DNA of 36,025 bases from CAZVIJ01 sp964626735 (GTDB lineage: Bacteria > Patescibacteriota > Dojkabacteria > JAOAGR01): assembly GCA_964626735.1 (NCBI GenBank), contig CAZVIJ010000012.1, positions 1 through 36,025 on the forward strand, written 5' to 3'. Every line of letters starts with the position of its first letter. Position 1 is the stretch's first letter. This document shows, one piece after another, positions 1-9,003 of the stretch. Both the position numbers and the translations under genes were made by a program. The notes under the pieces are model-generated. The model saw nothing but the letters and a program-made list of their open reading frames with translations, was not told the origin of the DNA and did no database searches.

Positions 1-20
1 TTCTTGAACAACATTATTCA

Positions 21-35
21 CCATTCAAAGAACTT
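21..35 (-). promoter_or_regulatory. boxA-like motif of an rRNA spacer
   Basis: Read on the minus strand the sequence is AAGTTCTTTGAATGG. It resembles the TTCTTTGAAAACT boxA-like element common in 16S-23S spacers just before 23S. It lies downstream of tRNA-Ile in the same orientation, so a 23S gene may begin just left of the window. This is an inference from one short motif. Confidence 0.35.
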
Positions 36-86
36 ACTATGATTCAATGAAACAATTGATAATTCACAATTGAACATTGATCACTG

Positions 87-107
87 TTAAATGCCAAAGG
101 CATTTAA
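87..107 (-). other. Hairpin after tRNA-Ile
   Basis: A perfect 9-bp stem (TTAAATGCC/GGCATTTAA) with a 3-nt loop starts 1 nt past the templated CCA of the tRNA. No T-tract follows on the minus strand. It therefore looks more like a processing or spacer hairpin than an intrinsic terminator. Confidence 0.5.
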
Positions 108-108
108 C

Positions 109-185
109 TGGTGAGCGCACCTGGGCTCGAACCAGGGACCTCAGTCTTATCAGGACTGCGCTCTAGCCAGCTGAGCTATGCGCTC
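109..185 (-). tRNA. tRNA-Ile (GAT)
   Basis: The minus strand folds into a full cloverleaf. The acceptor is GAGCGCA paired with TGCGCTC, the D-arm is GCTC/GAGC, the anticodon stem is CAGTC/GACTG around loop CTGATAA (anticodon GAT), and the T-arm is CCTGG/CCAGG with loop TTCGAGC. The discriminator is A and the 3' CCA is encoded. This is the isoacceptor usually found in 16S-23S spacers, yet the 16S on the same strand ends 5.8 kb upstream, with seven protein genes and a terminator in between. It has its own TATAAT at 198-203, so it is probably transcribed independently, perhaps together with a 23S gene to the left. Confidence 0.97.
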
Positions 186-195
186 CCCAAACATC

Positions 196-216
196 CGATT
201 ATACCAGGTATAATCG
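196..216 (-). promoter_or_regulatory. Palindromic -10 promoter for tRNA-Ile
   Basis: CGATTATACC-A-GGTATAATCG is a perfect 10-bp inverted repeat around one base, so each strand carries TATAAT. On the minus strand the box is an extended -10 (TGGTATAAT, 198-203) about 12 nt before the mature tRNA 5' end. The plus-strand box (209-214) has no start codon at the usual distance. The palindrome could drive transcription both ways. Confidence 0.55.
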
Positions 217-281
217 AACATTTCCGATCATTCCGATTCTTTCGAATAAGAACTGTACGGATTTTACGTATAAAAGCAAGT

Positions 282-1055
282 TTACGCAAGTGAGCCGTAA
301 TCACGGAAGATGTCATCGACCTCCCTGAAAGTTCTTCCGTGTATCGCAGGAGCTGAAATTGGAAGCTCCCCCATGAAACCAGCCATCTGTACGACGGCAG
401 AAGCACAGAACCGTTTCATCGGTGTAATTGCGGGGCAATACGAGTTCATGGATCCCAACCCGAATTCCGCGTCCGAAAATTGCCTATCGAACCAGGCGCG
501 AAGCGGGGCAGGTTCAACCCTCGTCGACGATTGGATGATCTGCATAGTTTCGATGGCATCTCGCATCAAATCTAACTTAGACCCGAAAACGGTCGTCAAT
601 CCGCCTTCTGCGAGGAAAGCTCCCCACCCCGGTTCTATCTGGTTCGGATCAAACGGGTATCGCAACCCGGATTTAAATGCCCGAATGGTTGACGGATTAT
701 ACCGACGCGTTTGCGATGCTTTAAGGGCAGCGCTTATGTTTCTCATGAAAAAGACAGGATACGGATGTGTCCCGTTCTCCAATTGGCTGCCGATATGAGG
801 ATGAGACTCGAGAAACTTTTCGAGTATGAACGGGCAGATAGCCTCCAACCAATCGTCAAGATACGTCCGATCGGGATCTTTTGTGACGATCGTGTAAATG
901 GTGCTATCAAGAATCGGATAAAATTGATGTAATACCATCATGCTCGCATACCGTGTTCCCGGCTCGTAATCAGTCGTATATCCGTTACGAAGTTCAAGAT
1001 AGGCAGCGGCTTCCCAAACAGGACAATCGGATGCGATTCGGGGTTGATGCGTCAT
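282..1055 (-). CDS. Orphan protein, 257 aa
   Basis: I do not recognise a family. The protein looks soluble, with no membrane segment or signal peptide. A segment near residues 182-222 (a proline, then WFDR, then F-G-x-G-S and PAI) resembles the block near residues 240-275 of the 14214-15476 protein, so it may be a very distant relative; the rest does not align by eye. The ATG is supported by TATACT at 1061-1066, only 5 nt upstream, which fits a leaderless transcript. There is no Shine-Dalgarno. It is the last gene before tRNA-Ile, on the same strand as six genes and the 16S upstream. Confidence 0.8.
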   Translation of the reverse strand: MTHQPRIASDCPVWEAAAYLELRNGYTTDYEPGTRYASMMVLHQFYPILDSTIYTIVTKDPDRTYLDDWLEAICPFILEKFLESHPHIGSQLENGTHPYPVFFMRNISAALKASQTRRYNPSTIRAFKSGLRYPFDPNQIEPGWGAFLAEGGLTTVFGSKLDLMRDAIETMQIIQSSTRVEPAPLRAWFDRQFSDAEFGLGSMNSYCPAITPMKRFCASAVVQMAGFMGELPISAPAIHGRTFREVDDIFRDYGSLA

Positions 1056-1103
1056 GCGAAAGTATACAGCCGAATAGAAAACTGTGCCTATATATGCACC
1101 AGA

Positions 1104-1832
1104 CTACCTCCTTGTACTTGCTTCCCATTCCCGCATGGTTTCCTCCGGTATGCTTTCTTCCCATGCGAATGCCCCGAAAAGCAAGCCGGCCTGATAGTGA
1201 ACCATTTCGATCACGTTCGAAGAATCGGGCTCAGCCGCCTCGTCGCGGAACAAATATCGGTACGTAGCTTCTTGCGCGTATCCCATATCGGTAAACCAAT
1301 TTCCGACCCGAGATCCGAGCCGGTGCACATCGGGATGAACGTGAGGTAGGCGCGTTATTACGAACGCGGGCAAGCCGCAGGCATCAACGATATACCGGGG
1401 TGAGGCGGTGTATTCCATCGTACCTGAGTTAGGAGACCAAACGATAAACGGGTTAGTCCTATCGCGAGCGTCTATGTGAACCTCAAGCCTTTTCTCGTCT
1501 TCGTCAATCTCCATCGTCCCATCGACGATTTCGTACATCTTCATAAGCGATTCCGGCAATACGCGGGAAACCGGAATGGAACCGGTGCCGAGAAAGTACG
1601 AAGTCTGGGTATACACGACAGCTTTTTGCGTCCCTGGCCCGGGTTGATATCCGCCTTCTCGGCCGACATTGATAGCCGTCTCCAACTCCTCGGCATATGC
1701 CCGTATACTAAATCCTGCGCTCAGATTGTCGAGCATGAACGGGATACCGTGTATCGCATCAGGAGCTTGGAGGTCGTTCCTCCGATAAAATCCGGAAACC
1801 GGCAAGTATAGCGCCTGGTAACAGAATGCCAT
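1104..1832 (-). CDS. Orphan protein, 242 aa
   Basis: No family recognised. The sequence is soluble, with a glycine/proline-rich stretch (GGYQPGPG) near residues 79-87 and an acidic C-terminal third. The start is well placed: an extended -10 TGATATAAT (hexamer 1839-1844) ends 6 nt before the ATG, which puts the expected transcription start on the A of the ATG. The gap to the next gene downstream is 48 nt and contains that gene's own -10. It is therefore probably monocistronic despite sharing strand and spacing with its neighbours. Confidence 0.8.
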   Translation of the reverse strand: MAFCYQALYLPVSGFYRRNDLQAPDAIHGIPFMLDNLSAGFSIRAYAEELETAINVGREGGYQPGPGTQKAVVYTQTSYFLGTGSIPVSRVLPESLMKMYEIVDGTMEIDEDEKRLEVHIDARDRTNPFIVWSPNSGTMEYTASPRYIVDACGLPAFVITRLPHVHPDVHRLGSRVGNWFTDMGYAQEATYRYLFRDEAAEPDSSNVIEMVHYQAGLLFGAFAWEESIPEETMREWEASTRR

Positions 1833-1861
1833 GTAGGCATTATATCATCGCATTCCCAATC

Positions 1862-2506
1862 TCACTTATCGGTAACGAAGAAGTCTATCTGGTGGCGAGC
1901 CTCGACGCCGTCTCCACGCTCGGTTAAATCGATCGTCGGTTCTTCATCAAGATCACCGGTCGCAAGTTGGAATACGATAATCAAAACCTGCGAGTATAAA
2001 AATCCAGGTTCCATCCTTAGCGTGACGGTATCGCCTTCATGCAGACGAGCATAACCGGCCGAACCCGCTTCGAGTTTCTCGTTTTCCAAAGCGACGACTT
2101 CGCGGTATCGAGAATTATCCTCAACAGTCTGGAGCAATACTCCCGGAGCTAGCCAATCGATTTCTACCTCTGCAGGAGCGGGCTCGCGATCTTCAGTTTT
2201 TGAGACCTCCAGCACTTGCTCTGGGTCGGCAAGGTACATATTCGTCAATATAGCGGTATTGGTGGTGGGCAAAGCGAAGGTTGCCTCAATCGGTTCCCCA
2301 TTCCATGGAGCCGGTTGACTCGATGTTCTATTCGCCTGGACAGAAACGAGGGCGACGCATATCTGCGCCTTCTCGGTATACGCTGCCCCTGGTAAAGCAA
2401 CAAGTGCATCCGGCGCAATAACCGTCAAAAACGCAAACGTACCTTCGGGTGCTGTGCCTCCGCTGAGTGACGGGGCAATCGTGTCGATATAATTGAGTCT
2501 TTGCAT
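1862..2506 (-). CDS. Orphan beta-rich protein, 214 aa
   Basis: No family recognised. The composition (many V, T, E, short hydrophobic strands) suggests a beta-sandwich-like fold. The longest frame opens at 2548, but a promoter with TTGATT (2539-2544), a 17-bp spacer and GATAAT (2516-2521) lies inside that extension, so the ATG at 2504-2506 (protein MQRLNYID...) is the likely start, 9 nt after the -10. Two regions align loosely with the 9004-9678 protein: a WNxEP motif, and a C-terminal stretch ending in DGV followed by a beta strand. They may be distant paralogues. Confidence 0.78.
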   Translation of the reverse strand: MQRLNYIDTIAPSLSGGTAPEGTFAFLTVIAPDALVALPGAAYTEKAQICVALVSVQANRTSSQPAPWNGEPIEATFALPTTNTAILTNMYLADPEQVLEVSKTEDREPAPAEVEIDWLAPGVLLQTVEDNSRYREVVALENEKLEAGSAGYARLHEGDTVTLRMEPGFLYSQVLIIVFQLATGDLDEEPTIDLTERGDGVEARHQIDFFVTDK

Positions 2507-2515
2507 ATGACGACC

Positions 2516-2544
2516 ATTATCGTCCAAACGATTTGCCGAATCAA
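2516..2544 (-). promoter_or_regulatory. -35/-10 promoter deciding the start of the 214-aa gene
   Basis: TTGATT, 17 bp, GATAAT on the minus strand. It is one of few gene promoters here with a recognisable -35. It sits inside the longest open frame and so argues for the internal ATG at 2504-2506. Confidence 0.6.
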
Positions 2545-2571
2545 CCAATCGATAATCGCGTCAAACACCAC

Positions 2572-3234
2572 TTATTCCCGAATTACGGCGAAAGTCCTCT
2601 CGATAACGTCGTAGTCCGCCTTCTTGAGAGTATACCCGGCCTTGTTCGTGTATGCGATGAAGTACGACTTCGATTGGTTCCCCGAAGACTTTGTCGTGGT
2701 AATGAATTGGGTAGTATCCCCGCATGTATGATCTGTTTTCTCTTCTTGTCGCGTCCCTCGTGTCGACTCCATTCCGCCCAGTACAGTGCTTGTATAGGTT
2801 ATACAGTTGCCGGCCAAACCATATGAATCGTTACGCGCTACAACGAGCGATGCTTGCATGCCGTCGAAAGAGACAGATCGCTTATTGGCCTTACCATCAT
2901 CGTTTCGGGTCATATCCAGACTCAACGGGTAGCAAAACTTAAACTCATCATTCGCATACAGAAGGAATCCCTGCTGGTTTGGACATGCTGGAGCATCCTT
3001 CTCAGATACATGTGATAAATCAACGGTTGCCGTTGTAGTTGCTTCAGGTATGGTTGTCGTCTTCGGCGTTGGCGTCGATATCGGCGTAGGGTTTGCCATG
3101 CCAATAGGTTGTTGTGTCACAGGGTTCTTCCACCGGTACAACAAGACAGTCGACTCTGCGGTCACCACGAATGCCAGCACAAAGACGATGAAGGTAAGTA
3201 TAATTTCTCTAGTAGTTAATCTTTTTGTTTCCAT
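2572..3234 (-). CDS. Membrane-anchored extracellular protein with Pro/Thr linker
   Basis: 220 aa. A short basic N-terminus is followed by one hydrophobic segment at about residues 11-33 (signal anchor), a Pro/Thr-rich linker with PTPISTPTP near 49-58, and an extracellular domain of about 140 aa. That domain has four cysteines, which could form disulphides. The architecture (anchor, TP linker, beta-rich outer domain) recurs in the 24407-26140 and 30425-30937 proteins. The function of the outer domain is unknown. The start is the ATG 4 nt after TATAAA (3239-3244). It is the downstream neighbour of the secreted glycoside hydrolase, so this stretch is devoted to cell-surface proteins. Confidence 0.82.
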   Translation of the reverse strand: METKRLTTREIILTFIVFVLAFVVTAESTVLLYRWKNPVTQQPIGMANPTPISTPTPKTTTIPEATTTATVDLSHVSEKDAPACPNQQGFLLYANDEFKFCYPLSLDMTRNDDGKANKRSVSFDGMQASLVVARNDSYGLAGNCITYTSTVLGGMESTRGTRQEEKTDHTCGDTTQFITTTKSSGNQSKSYFIAYTNKAGYTLKKADYDVIERTFAVIRE

Positions 3235-3280
3235 GATGTTTATACAGTGGAATGCTAAGGGGGGTACATTACGTTAATCT

Positions 3281-4606
3281 CTATCGAAAGTTTCTTCTCC
3301 AAATCTCGAAGTCCATGAGCGTTATCTTGTTGTCCTTGTTGAAATCGGACTTCATGGTATCCAGAAGCTTATTGTACTCCTTACGGAACAGCTCGAAGTC
3401 GCTCAGGTTGATGAGGTTGTTGCAGTCGGCATCGCCCTCGCTTTTGAGCTCGCATTGGTAGAACGGCGGAGGCAGAGCGGTATTGGTAGGCTTTGGTGTT
3501 CCCGTGACGGTTGGCGTTGCAGTGGCTGCTGTTGGCGTAACGAACGTCGTTGGAACATTGGATGTCGTGGGGCCCACGATATCGGCGTGTGCCAATGAGA
3601 ATTGCTTGATGGCCGCCATATTGAGCGCCAGCTTATCGTATGTTTTCTCGGGAAATAGGGACCATCCCCAGGCACCGGCAAATCCCCTATCGTAAAAAGC
3701 GCGGACTGCCTGATCTGCCGGAACCGAGTCGCCGAAATGCATTTCGCCAATAACGATAGGCTTATTGACGCCATATCTCGCGGCAACCGCGCTCGCTGTA
3801 GTGCAGGTCGCGCACCAGTCACCGCTCGACATATAACCGTACCAGTGGGGCGATAAGTAATCGAGGTCAACATCCTTCCACATTGGAATGCCATCAAGCG
3901 CCGCCTGGCCGATGGTTACTTTCGCCGACGAGTTCTTCCTAAGCGAGGCGATAATTTCCTTGGTCAGCGATACGACATCCGCCTCTTTAACTTTCTGGTT
4001 CCAAATATCCCACTCGGGCTCGTTAAAGATTTCCCACGACATGATGCGAGGATTAGCCTTGTAATGGGCAAACAGTGTGCCGAGGACTTCTGCGAGTTTT
4101 GCTTTTTGCGAAGCGTTCGTAAGCCAACTTTGCGGAATAGCAGAAGGTCCGGAGAACAAGACGAAGTCATAATACAAGTCGTACTTTTCCGCCAATTGTA
4201 ATGCTTTATCGAAATCCGCATAAATTGATTGATCAATTTGTGTCGGCATATTGGAGGCATCACGCTTTATCTGCCATGGATCTCCCTCGAAAACCCACCA
4301 TCGAACCATATGGACCTGTGCATCTTTCAGCTTCTGGAACCCCGTTTCAATATTCGCAGCATTGCCCACGACACCGCCGTCGCTATTGCATCCAAAATCG
4401 CATTGCCATTGGTACCAGGGGACATTCACGCCATGCAGATACCATGGCTTGCCGACCCACGTTACCCGACTTACGGAGCTCGATTGTCCTAATGACGAAC
4501 CGCTGAATAACAAGACAATTAATACTGAGTAGTAACAATACCTGAAAATTTTATAAAACCTCTTCAACAACTGAATAATAATAGTCAAACCGTGCGAGCA
4601 AATCAA
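3281..4606 (-). CDS. Secreted GH5-like glycoside hydrolase with dockerin-like C-terminus
   Basis: 441 aa. A signal peptide-like hydrophobic core (about 25-40) precedes a (beta/alpha)8 clan-A hydrolase domain of about 290 aa. Family hallmarks are visible: NEPEWD with the presumed acid/base at E196, and PIVIGEMHF with the presumed nucleophile at E288. A TP-rich linker (about 346-380) follows. The last 50 residues carry two calcium-loop-like repeats (GDADCNNLINLSDF and SDFNKDNKITLMDF) typical of type I dockerins. It probably cleaves a beta-linked polysaccharide such as mannan or glucan outside the cell; the substrate is not deducible. The start is uncertain: TTG at 4606 overlaps the upstream stop (translational coupling), and another TTG lies a few codons in. 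It is third in an operon with 4881-5657 and 4603-4884. Confidence 0.88.
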   Translation of the reverse strand: MICSHGLTIIIQLLKRFYKIFRYCYYSVLIVLLFSGSSLGQSSSVSRVTWVGKPWYLHGVNVPWYQWQCDFGCNSDGGVVGNAANIETGFQKLKDAQVHMVRWWVFEGDPWQIKRDASNMPTQIDQSIYADFDKALQLAEKYDLYYDFVLFSGPSAIPQSWLTNASQKAKLAEVLGTLFAHYKANPRIMSWEIFNEPEWDIWNQKVKEADVVSLTKEIIASLRKNSSAKVTIGQAALDGIPMWKDVDLDYLSPHWYGYMSSGDWCATCTTASAVAARYGVNKPIVIGEMHFGDSVPADQAVRAFYDRGFAGAWGWSLFPEKTYDKLALNMAAIKQFSLAHADIVGPTTSNVPTTFVTPTAATATPTVTGTPKPTNTALPPPFYQCELKSEGDADCNNLINLSDFELFRKEYNKLLDTMKSDFNKDNKITLMDFEIWRRNFR

Positions 4607-4884
4607 AAGGTATTACGGCGGCCCCAATTCCACGGCATTGCGGCAGCGCGTCGTTCCAACGCGACCGTTACGCCAAGGGCAACGAGAATCCCGATCGCGA
4701 GCGGAGTCACGATAGGCGGTAACGCATGAATAAACTGCTGCACCCCGCAGAGGAATGTACCGCAAGATTCTGCAGGTTCAGGCATAGAAGCAATGACGGC
4801 TCTCGTAACCAATCCTGCGATTCCGCCTGAGACAACTCCAGTGCCAGCTTCAAGTAATAGTGGGTTTACGGTTCTGTCTTTCAT
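4603..4884 (-). CDS. Small membrane protein, 93 aa
   Basis: Two hydrophobic segments are visible, about residues 14-34 (glycine-rich) and 57-76, separated by a short loop with two cysteines (CGTFLC). The C-terminus is basic and ends in WNWGRRNTF. No family recognised. The ATG overlaps the stop of the upstream gene (ATGA, 4881-4884), and its own TGA overlaps the TTG start of the hydrolase gene, so all three look translationally coupled. It could serve the export or anchoring of the secreted hydrolase, but that is only suggested by context. Confidence 0.75.
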   Translation of the reverse strand: MKDRTVNPLLLEAGTGVVSGGIAGLVTRAVIASMPEPAESCGTFLCGVQQFIHALPPIVTPLAIGILVALGVTVALERRAAAMPWNWGRRNTF

Positions 4885-5657
4885 GGTTGTTGTGCTTGGT
4901 ATGTGGCGAACGATCGCATATGCGCCTGATACCGGCCATCATAGGTCTTCGTTACATCAATGAGATCAAGCATCGATTGCAGCTCACCATCGATCACACG
5001 AATCGTCTCTTCCCTGAATACGCAGGGATCGACTTGACGCGCCTCCAGTGCAACCGATCGCTTTCCCAAGTCGACCTGTGATAGTACTGCAGCACGGTGC
5101 ATTGCATCGACGGTCAATGGATTGAATACCATGGTCGAACCCGGTGCGATAGCATCGATCGTAGTAAAGTCGAAAAAAGAAAGCCTCATGCCGGTTACTG
5201 CATAGCTGCTTGCCAAAAGTTGTTTGTTCACGACTCCGATATAGCCGCGCACTGAACTTTTACGGCGCAGGTCACGTACCTGCATAGAATGAATTGTTAA
5301 AAGTTCGAGCGGTGTGTTGCCCGTATGGTCGTACCTACTGCCCCATAGATACGCGCTCTCGACGCGAATGCGCTTGTCAAATGAATCCGGTTCAGGCAAC
5401 GTGGCTGCTACGACGTTATACGTCATGCGGTAACTGCCGATCATTTGGTTTGCCCAGTTTAAAGCCCAACCGCTGCGGTGGGACATTGGGTCGTAATGCG
5501 CACTGACAGCCCGGAACAAGTCGTCATGGGTACGAACAAGTGCCATATCTGCATGCTGGATAATACGTTGGCGAACATCATCACGAAGAGAATACGAGCC
5601 TAAATACGCGTTCTGCTCCATCGATTCTGCTCCGGTCAGGTCAACGAGAACTCCCAT
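4881..5657 (-). CDS. Orphan protein, 258 aa, first gene of hydrolase operon
   Basis: No family recognised. The protein is soluble with no signal peptide. It has an acidic N-terminus, and an Arg/Asp-rich C-terminal third that may be helical. It is transcribed from an extended -10 TGATATACT (hexamer 5664-5669) ending 6 nt before the ATG. Its stop overlaps the start of the membrane-protein gene by 4 nt, so it heads a three-gene operon with the glycoside hydrolase. It starts about 90 nt downstream of the 16S terminator on the same strand. Confidence 0.8.
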   Translation of the reverse strand: MGVLVDLTGAESMEQNAYLGSYSLRDDVRQRIIQHADMALVRTHDDLFRAVSAHYDPMSHRSGWALNWANQMIGSYRMTYNVVAATLPEPDSFDKRIRVESAYLWGSRYDHTGNTPLELLTIHSMQVRDLRRKSSVRGYIGVVNKQLLASSYAVTGMRLSFFDFTTIDAIAPGSTMVFNPLTVDAMHRAAVLSQVDLGKRSVALEARQVDPCVFREETIRVIDGELQSMLDLIDVTKTYDGRYQAHMRSFATYQAQQP

Positions 5658-5749
5658 AGCATAAGTATATCACGAAATCCTCAATACTCCCGGAAGAAGG
5701 GCGAAATTCTTTCAAGCTTACGGCCGGTTATACCATGGCAGATGCGTAG

Positions 5750-5780
5750 GAAAAAGAAAAAGGGAGGCATTTCTGCCTCC
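5750..5780 (-). terminator. Intrinsic terminator of the 16S transcript
   Basis: On the minus strand GGAGGCA-GAAA-TGCCTCC forms a 7-bp GC-rich stem with a 4-nt loop, followed at once by CTTTTTCTTTTT. It lies about 170 nt past the 16S 3' end. It would stop transcription right after 16S, before any tRNA or 23S. Confidence 0.82.
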
Positions 5781-5952
5781 TCTCCGTTTAACAACTTAAT
5801 AGTGATAGGAATTACCTGCTAATCTTAGTCATACTTTTAATTGCCTTGGTTTTAAGAAACACCAAGAAACTAAAAGAGCTTCCCCAAACTTTGGCGTGAG
5901 AGCCAAAGGGTAATTCCTTAAAAGGATTACCTAATAAAATTCATCTCCCTAG
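5781..5952 (-). other. Pre-16S 3' trailer
   Basis: This stretch holds no gene. It contains one strand of the processing stem (5791-5811) and further potential hairpins near 5851-5872 (CTTGGT/ACCAAG type), 5890-5911 (CTTTGGC/GCCAAAG) and 5901-5925 (GGTAAT..CCTT/AAGG.ATTACC). These are consistent with an rRNA trailer that is removed by nucleases. Confidence 0.6.
5791..5811 (-). repeat. Pre-16S processing stem, 3' half
   Basis: This pairs over 21 consecutive bases, one of them G-U, with 7614-7634 on the other side of 16S. It loops out the whole 16S. Such stems are the usual RNase III substrate. Pairing extends by about 5 bp after a 2-nt bulge. Confidence 0.8.
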
Positions 5953-7483
<1,531 letters not shown>

Positions 7484-7613
7484 AATGCCTAATTTCTTAG
7501 GACTTTATTGAATTATCGCAAAACGTGCTAAACGAGTTGCAATTCAAAAGTTTAATCAAAGCTTTAAATTAATTTAAAATTACTTTGTAAAGTATAAAAA
7601 AGAATTAACAGGT

Positions 7614-7634
7614 TTCCTATCACTATTAAATTGT
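7614..7634 (-). repeat. Pre-16S processing stem, 5' half
   Basis: In RNA this is complementary to 5791-5811 over 21 bases (one U-G wobble), so leader and trailer close a stalk around 16S. Confidence 0.8.
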
Positions 7635-7670
7635 CAAGAACGGAAAATGTATTTCAGCGTCGCTATTCGT

Positions 7671-7683
7671 TTGATTTAAGAGC
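7671..7683 (-). promoter_or_regulatory. boxA-like antitermination site in 16S leader
   Basis: On the minus strand GCTCTTAAATCAA resembles the rRNA boxA GCTCTTTAACAA. It lies about 15-25 nt after the predicted transcription start, where Nus-factor loading sites usually sit. Confidence 0.4.
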
Positions 7684-7704
7684 TGTATTGTGAAATACGT
7701 TGTG

Positions 7705-7733
7705 ATATTACACGAAGATATCACCCATGTCAA
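7705..7733 (-). promoter_or_regulatory. 16S rRNA promoter
   Basis: Minus strand TTGACA (7728-7733), a 17-bp spacer, TAATAT (7705-7710). This is a classical housekeeping-sigma promoter, unlike the -35-less promoters of nearly all protein genes here. Predicted start is near 7698. Confidence 0.75.
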
Positions 7734-7871
7734 GCATCCAAGAAAGGCACCCATACAACATCCCAAATCACGCAACGCGGGGTGAGTAGGCGGCCAAAAT
7801 ACCGCGATTTATAGCCATTTATACAAGACGCCGTAACGATAATTTATCCTAGGAGAAGCGTTGTGCCGTGC
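7734..7871. other. Spacer between divergent 16S and 132-aa gene
   Basis: No coding potential seen. The minus strand carries two TATAAA-like boxes (near 7810-7822) that could be upstream rRNA promoters. With the leader, it makes about 400 bp without a protein gene. Confidence 0.4.
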
Positions 7872-7882
7872 TATAATCCCCC

Positions 7883-8281
7883 ATGAATTCCAACGGCAAT
7901 CGCAACGAATCTCCGACATCACACGACCAGGTCTTCCTCTCTTCGTTGCAGTATGCTGAGTATCTAGACATCATGATTGAGCGCCAGAAAATGGCTTGGA
8001 CTACGCTCGCAAGCGCATTCTTCCTTTTATGCACGAACATTCCCGACGAGATGATCCCCCAAATGTCTACATCACCTGATGGAATGAGATCTGTCATGCT
8101 TGTGGCAACACTTGCTACCTGTACCAGTGTAATGGCGCTTGCCTGGGAAGTCAGCCGGCAGTATCTTTTTTACCGACGGCATTCGATCGGTCCCGAAACG
8201 GCAGTAAGACCAGTCCGGGAAATTCTGCTCGACCCGGGAGGCTGGGACAGAATTTTCGAAGAAGAGGGGATCGATACCTAG
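7883..8281 (+). CDS. Small membrane protein, 132 aa
   Basis: Two hydrophobic segments are visible, about residues 38-52 (AWTTLASAFFLLCT) and 70-88 (SVMLVATLATCTSVMALAW). They follow a polar, Asn/Ser-rich N-terminus and precede a basic, then acidic, cytoplasmic-looking tail. No family recognised. An extended -10 TGCTATAAT (hexamer 7872-7877) ends 5 nt before the ATG, so the transcript is probably leaderless. It is divergent from the 16S and convergent with the next gene. Confidence 0.78.
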   Translation: MNSNGNRNESPTSHDQVFLSSLQYAEYLDIMIERQKMAWTTLASAFFLLCTNIPDEMIPQMSTSPDGMRSVMLVATLATCTSVMALAWEVSRQYLFYRRHSIGPETAVRPVREILLDPGGWDRIFEEEGIDT

Positions 8282-8309
8282 AAAATCACTCTTATATATA
8301 AGGCGGCAT

Positions 8310-8873
8310 TTAAGGCACAAACTTAGTTCCCAAATCGGCAAACGTCGGGTTGAAAGCCTGATCGGCATGAACCAATACTAAGGAACTGTAGTGGCGCATG
8401 CCGCTACCTGAAATTGAACCAAGCGCACCTTCGGTAATGAGCCGTTCTCGCACCGATAAAAGCCAATCGGAGCCAGCCTGATCAAGATGCGAGTTGGCAA
8501 GGCCAAGCGTCAAAAAGGAGTTCGCTACGAAATCGGTATCGGCAAGGCTAATGAGAACCAATGCCGATGTTACATTTGATGCCTCGGGAAATTGACTTAC
8601 GAGATCGTAGTGGTCGCGCGGTTCGTGAACCAATGCGAATTCGGGCCTCGTCACCGCATGTATATGCGTTGTAACAGGATGTTCGGTATTTTTGCCCCGC
8701 ACGGAGCTGACAGACACGTGTACGTATTTCTGGTAATACCGTACCACTCTCAAACTAGCGCTCGCCCCACCTTCTATTGAGCAGGTTCGCTCGACGTTCC
8801 CCGCCTCGTACGAACCTCGTTGGTAGAATTGCCCATCGGGGATATTGGTGACAGACGCTATAGTGACTTTCAT
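8310..8873 (-). CDS. Orphan protein, 187 aa
   Basis: No family recognised. The protein is soluble, with a beta-rich first half and three histidine-containing stretches (THIHAV, HEPRDHYD, NSHLDQ). These might bind a metal, but no known motif is matched. TATAAT at 8883-8888 lies 9 nt before the ATG, at the long end of the spacing seen here. It is convergent with the 132-aa gene, leaving 28 nt between stops with no clear terminator. Confidence 0.75.
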   Translation of the reverse strand: MKVTIASVTNIPDGQFYQRGSYEAGNVERTCSIEGGASASLRVVRYYQKYVHVSVSSVRGKNTEHPVTTHIHAVTRPEFALVHEPRDHYDLVSQFPEASNVTSALVLISLADTDFVANSFLTLGLANSHLDQAGSDWLLSVRERLITEGALGSISGSGMRHYSSLVLVHADQAFNPTFADLGTKFVP

Positions 8874-9003
8874 TGTGTCCGAATTATATCCAAATGAAAT
8901 TTAAATGTAATAGACATATCAGATAGATTGACTGTTTTCGAAGTTCAATCTGTTAGGAGTTAGCAGCCTGTAAACATTTCGGAATTTTTCTATAATTCGG
9001 GTT

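Larger units (their letters stand above)
7484..7704 (-). other. Pre-16S 5' leader
   Basis: About 220 nt of untranslated leader with no gene. It contains a boxA-like site, the 5' half of the processing stem, an AU-rich stretch (7555-7610) and a small CCTAA-GAAA-TTAGG hairpin at 7488-7501 just before the mature 16S. Confidence 0.7.

Noticed and set aside
7632..7637. Minus-strand TTGACA close to 16S as a possible -35
   Set aside because: No -10 lies 16-18 bp downstream, and it overlaps the processing stem. The TTGACA-17-TAATAT at 7705-7733 is far better.
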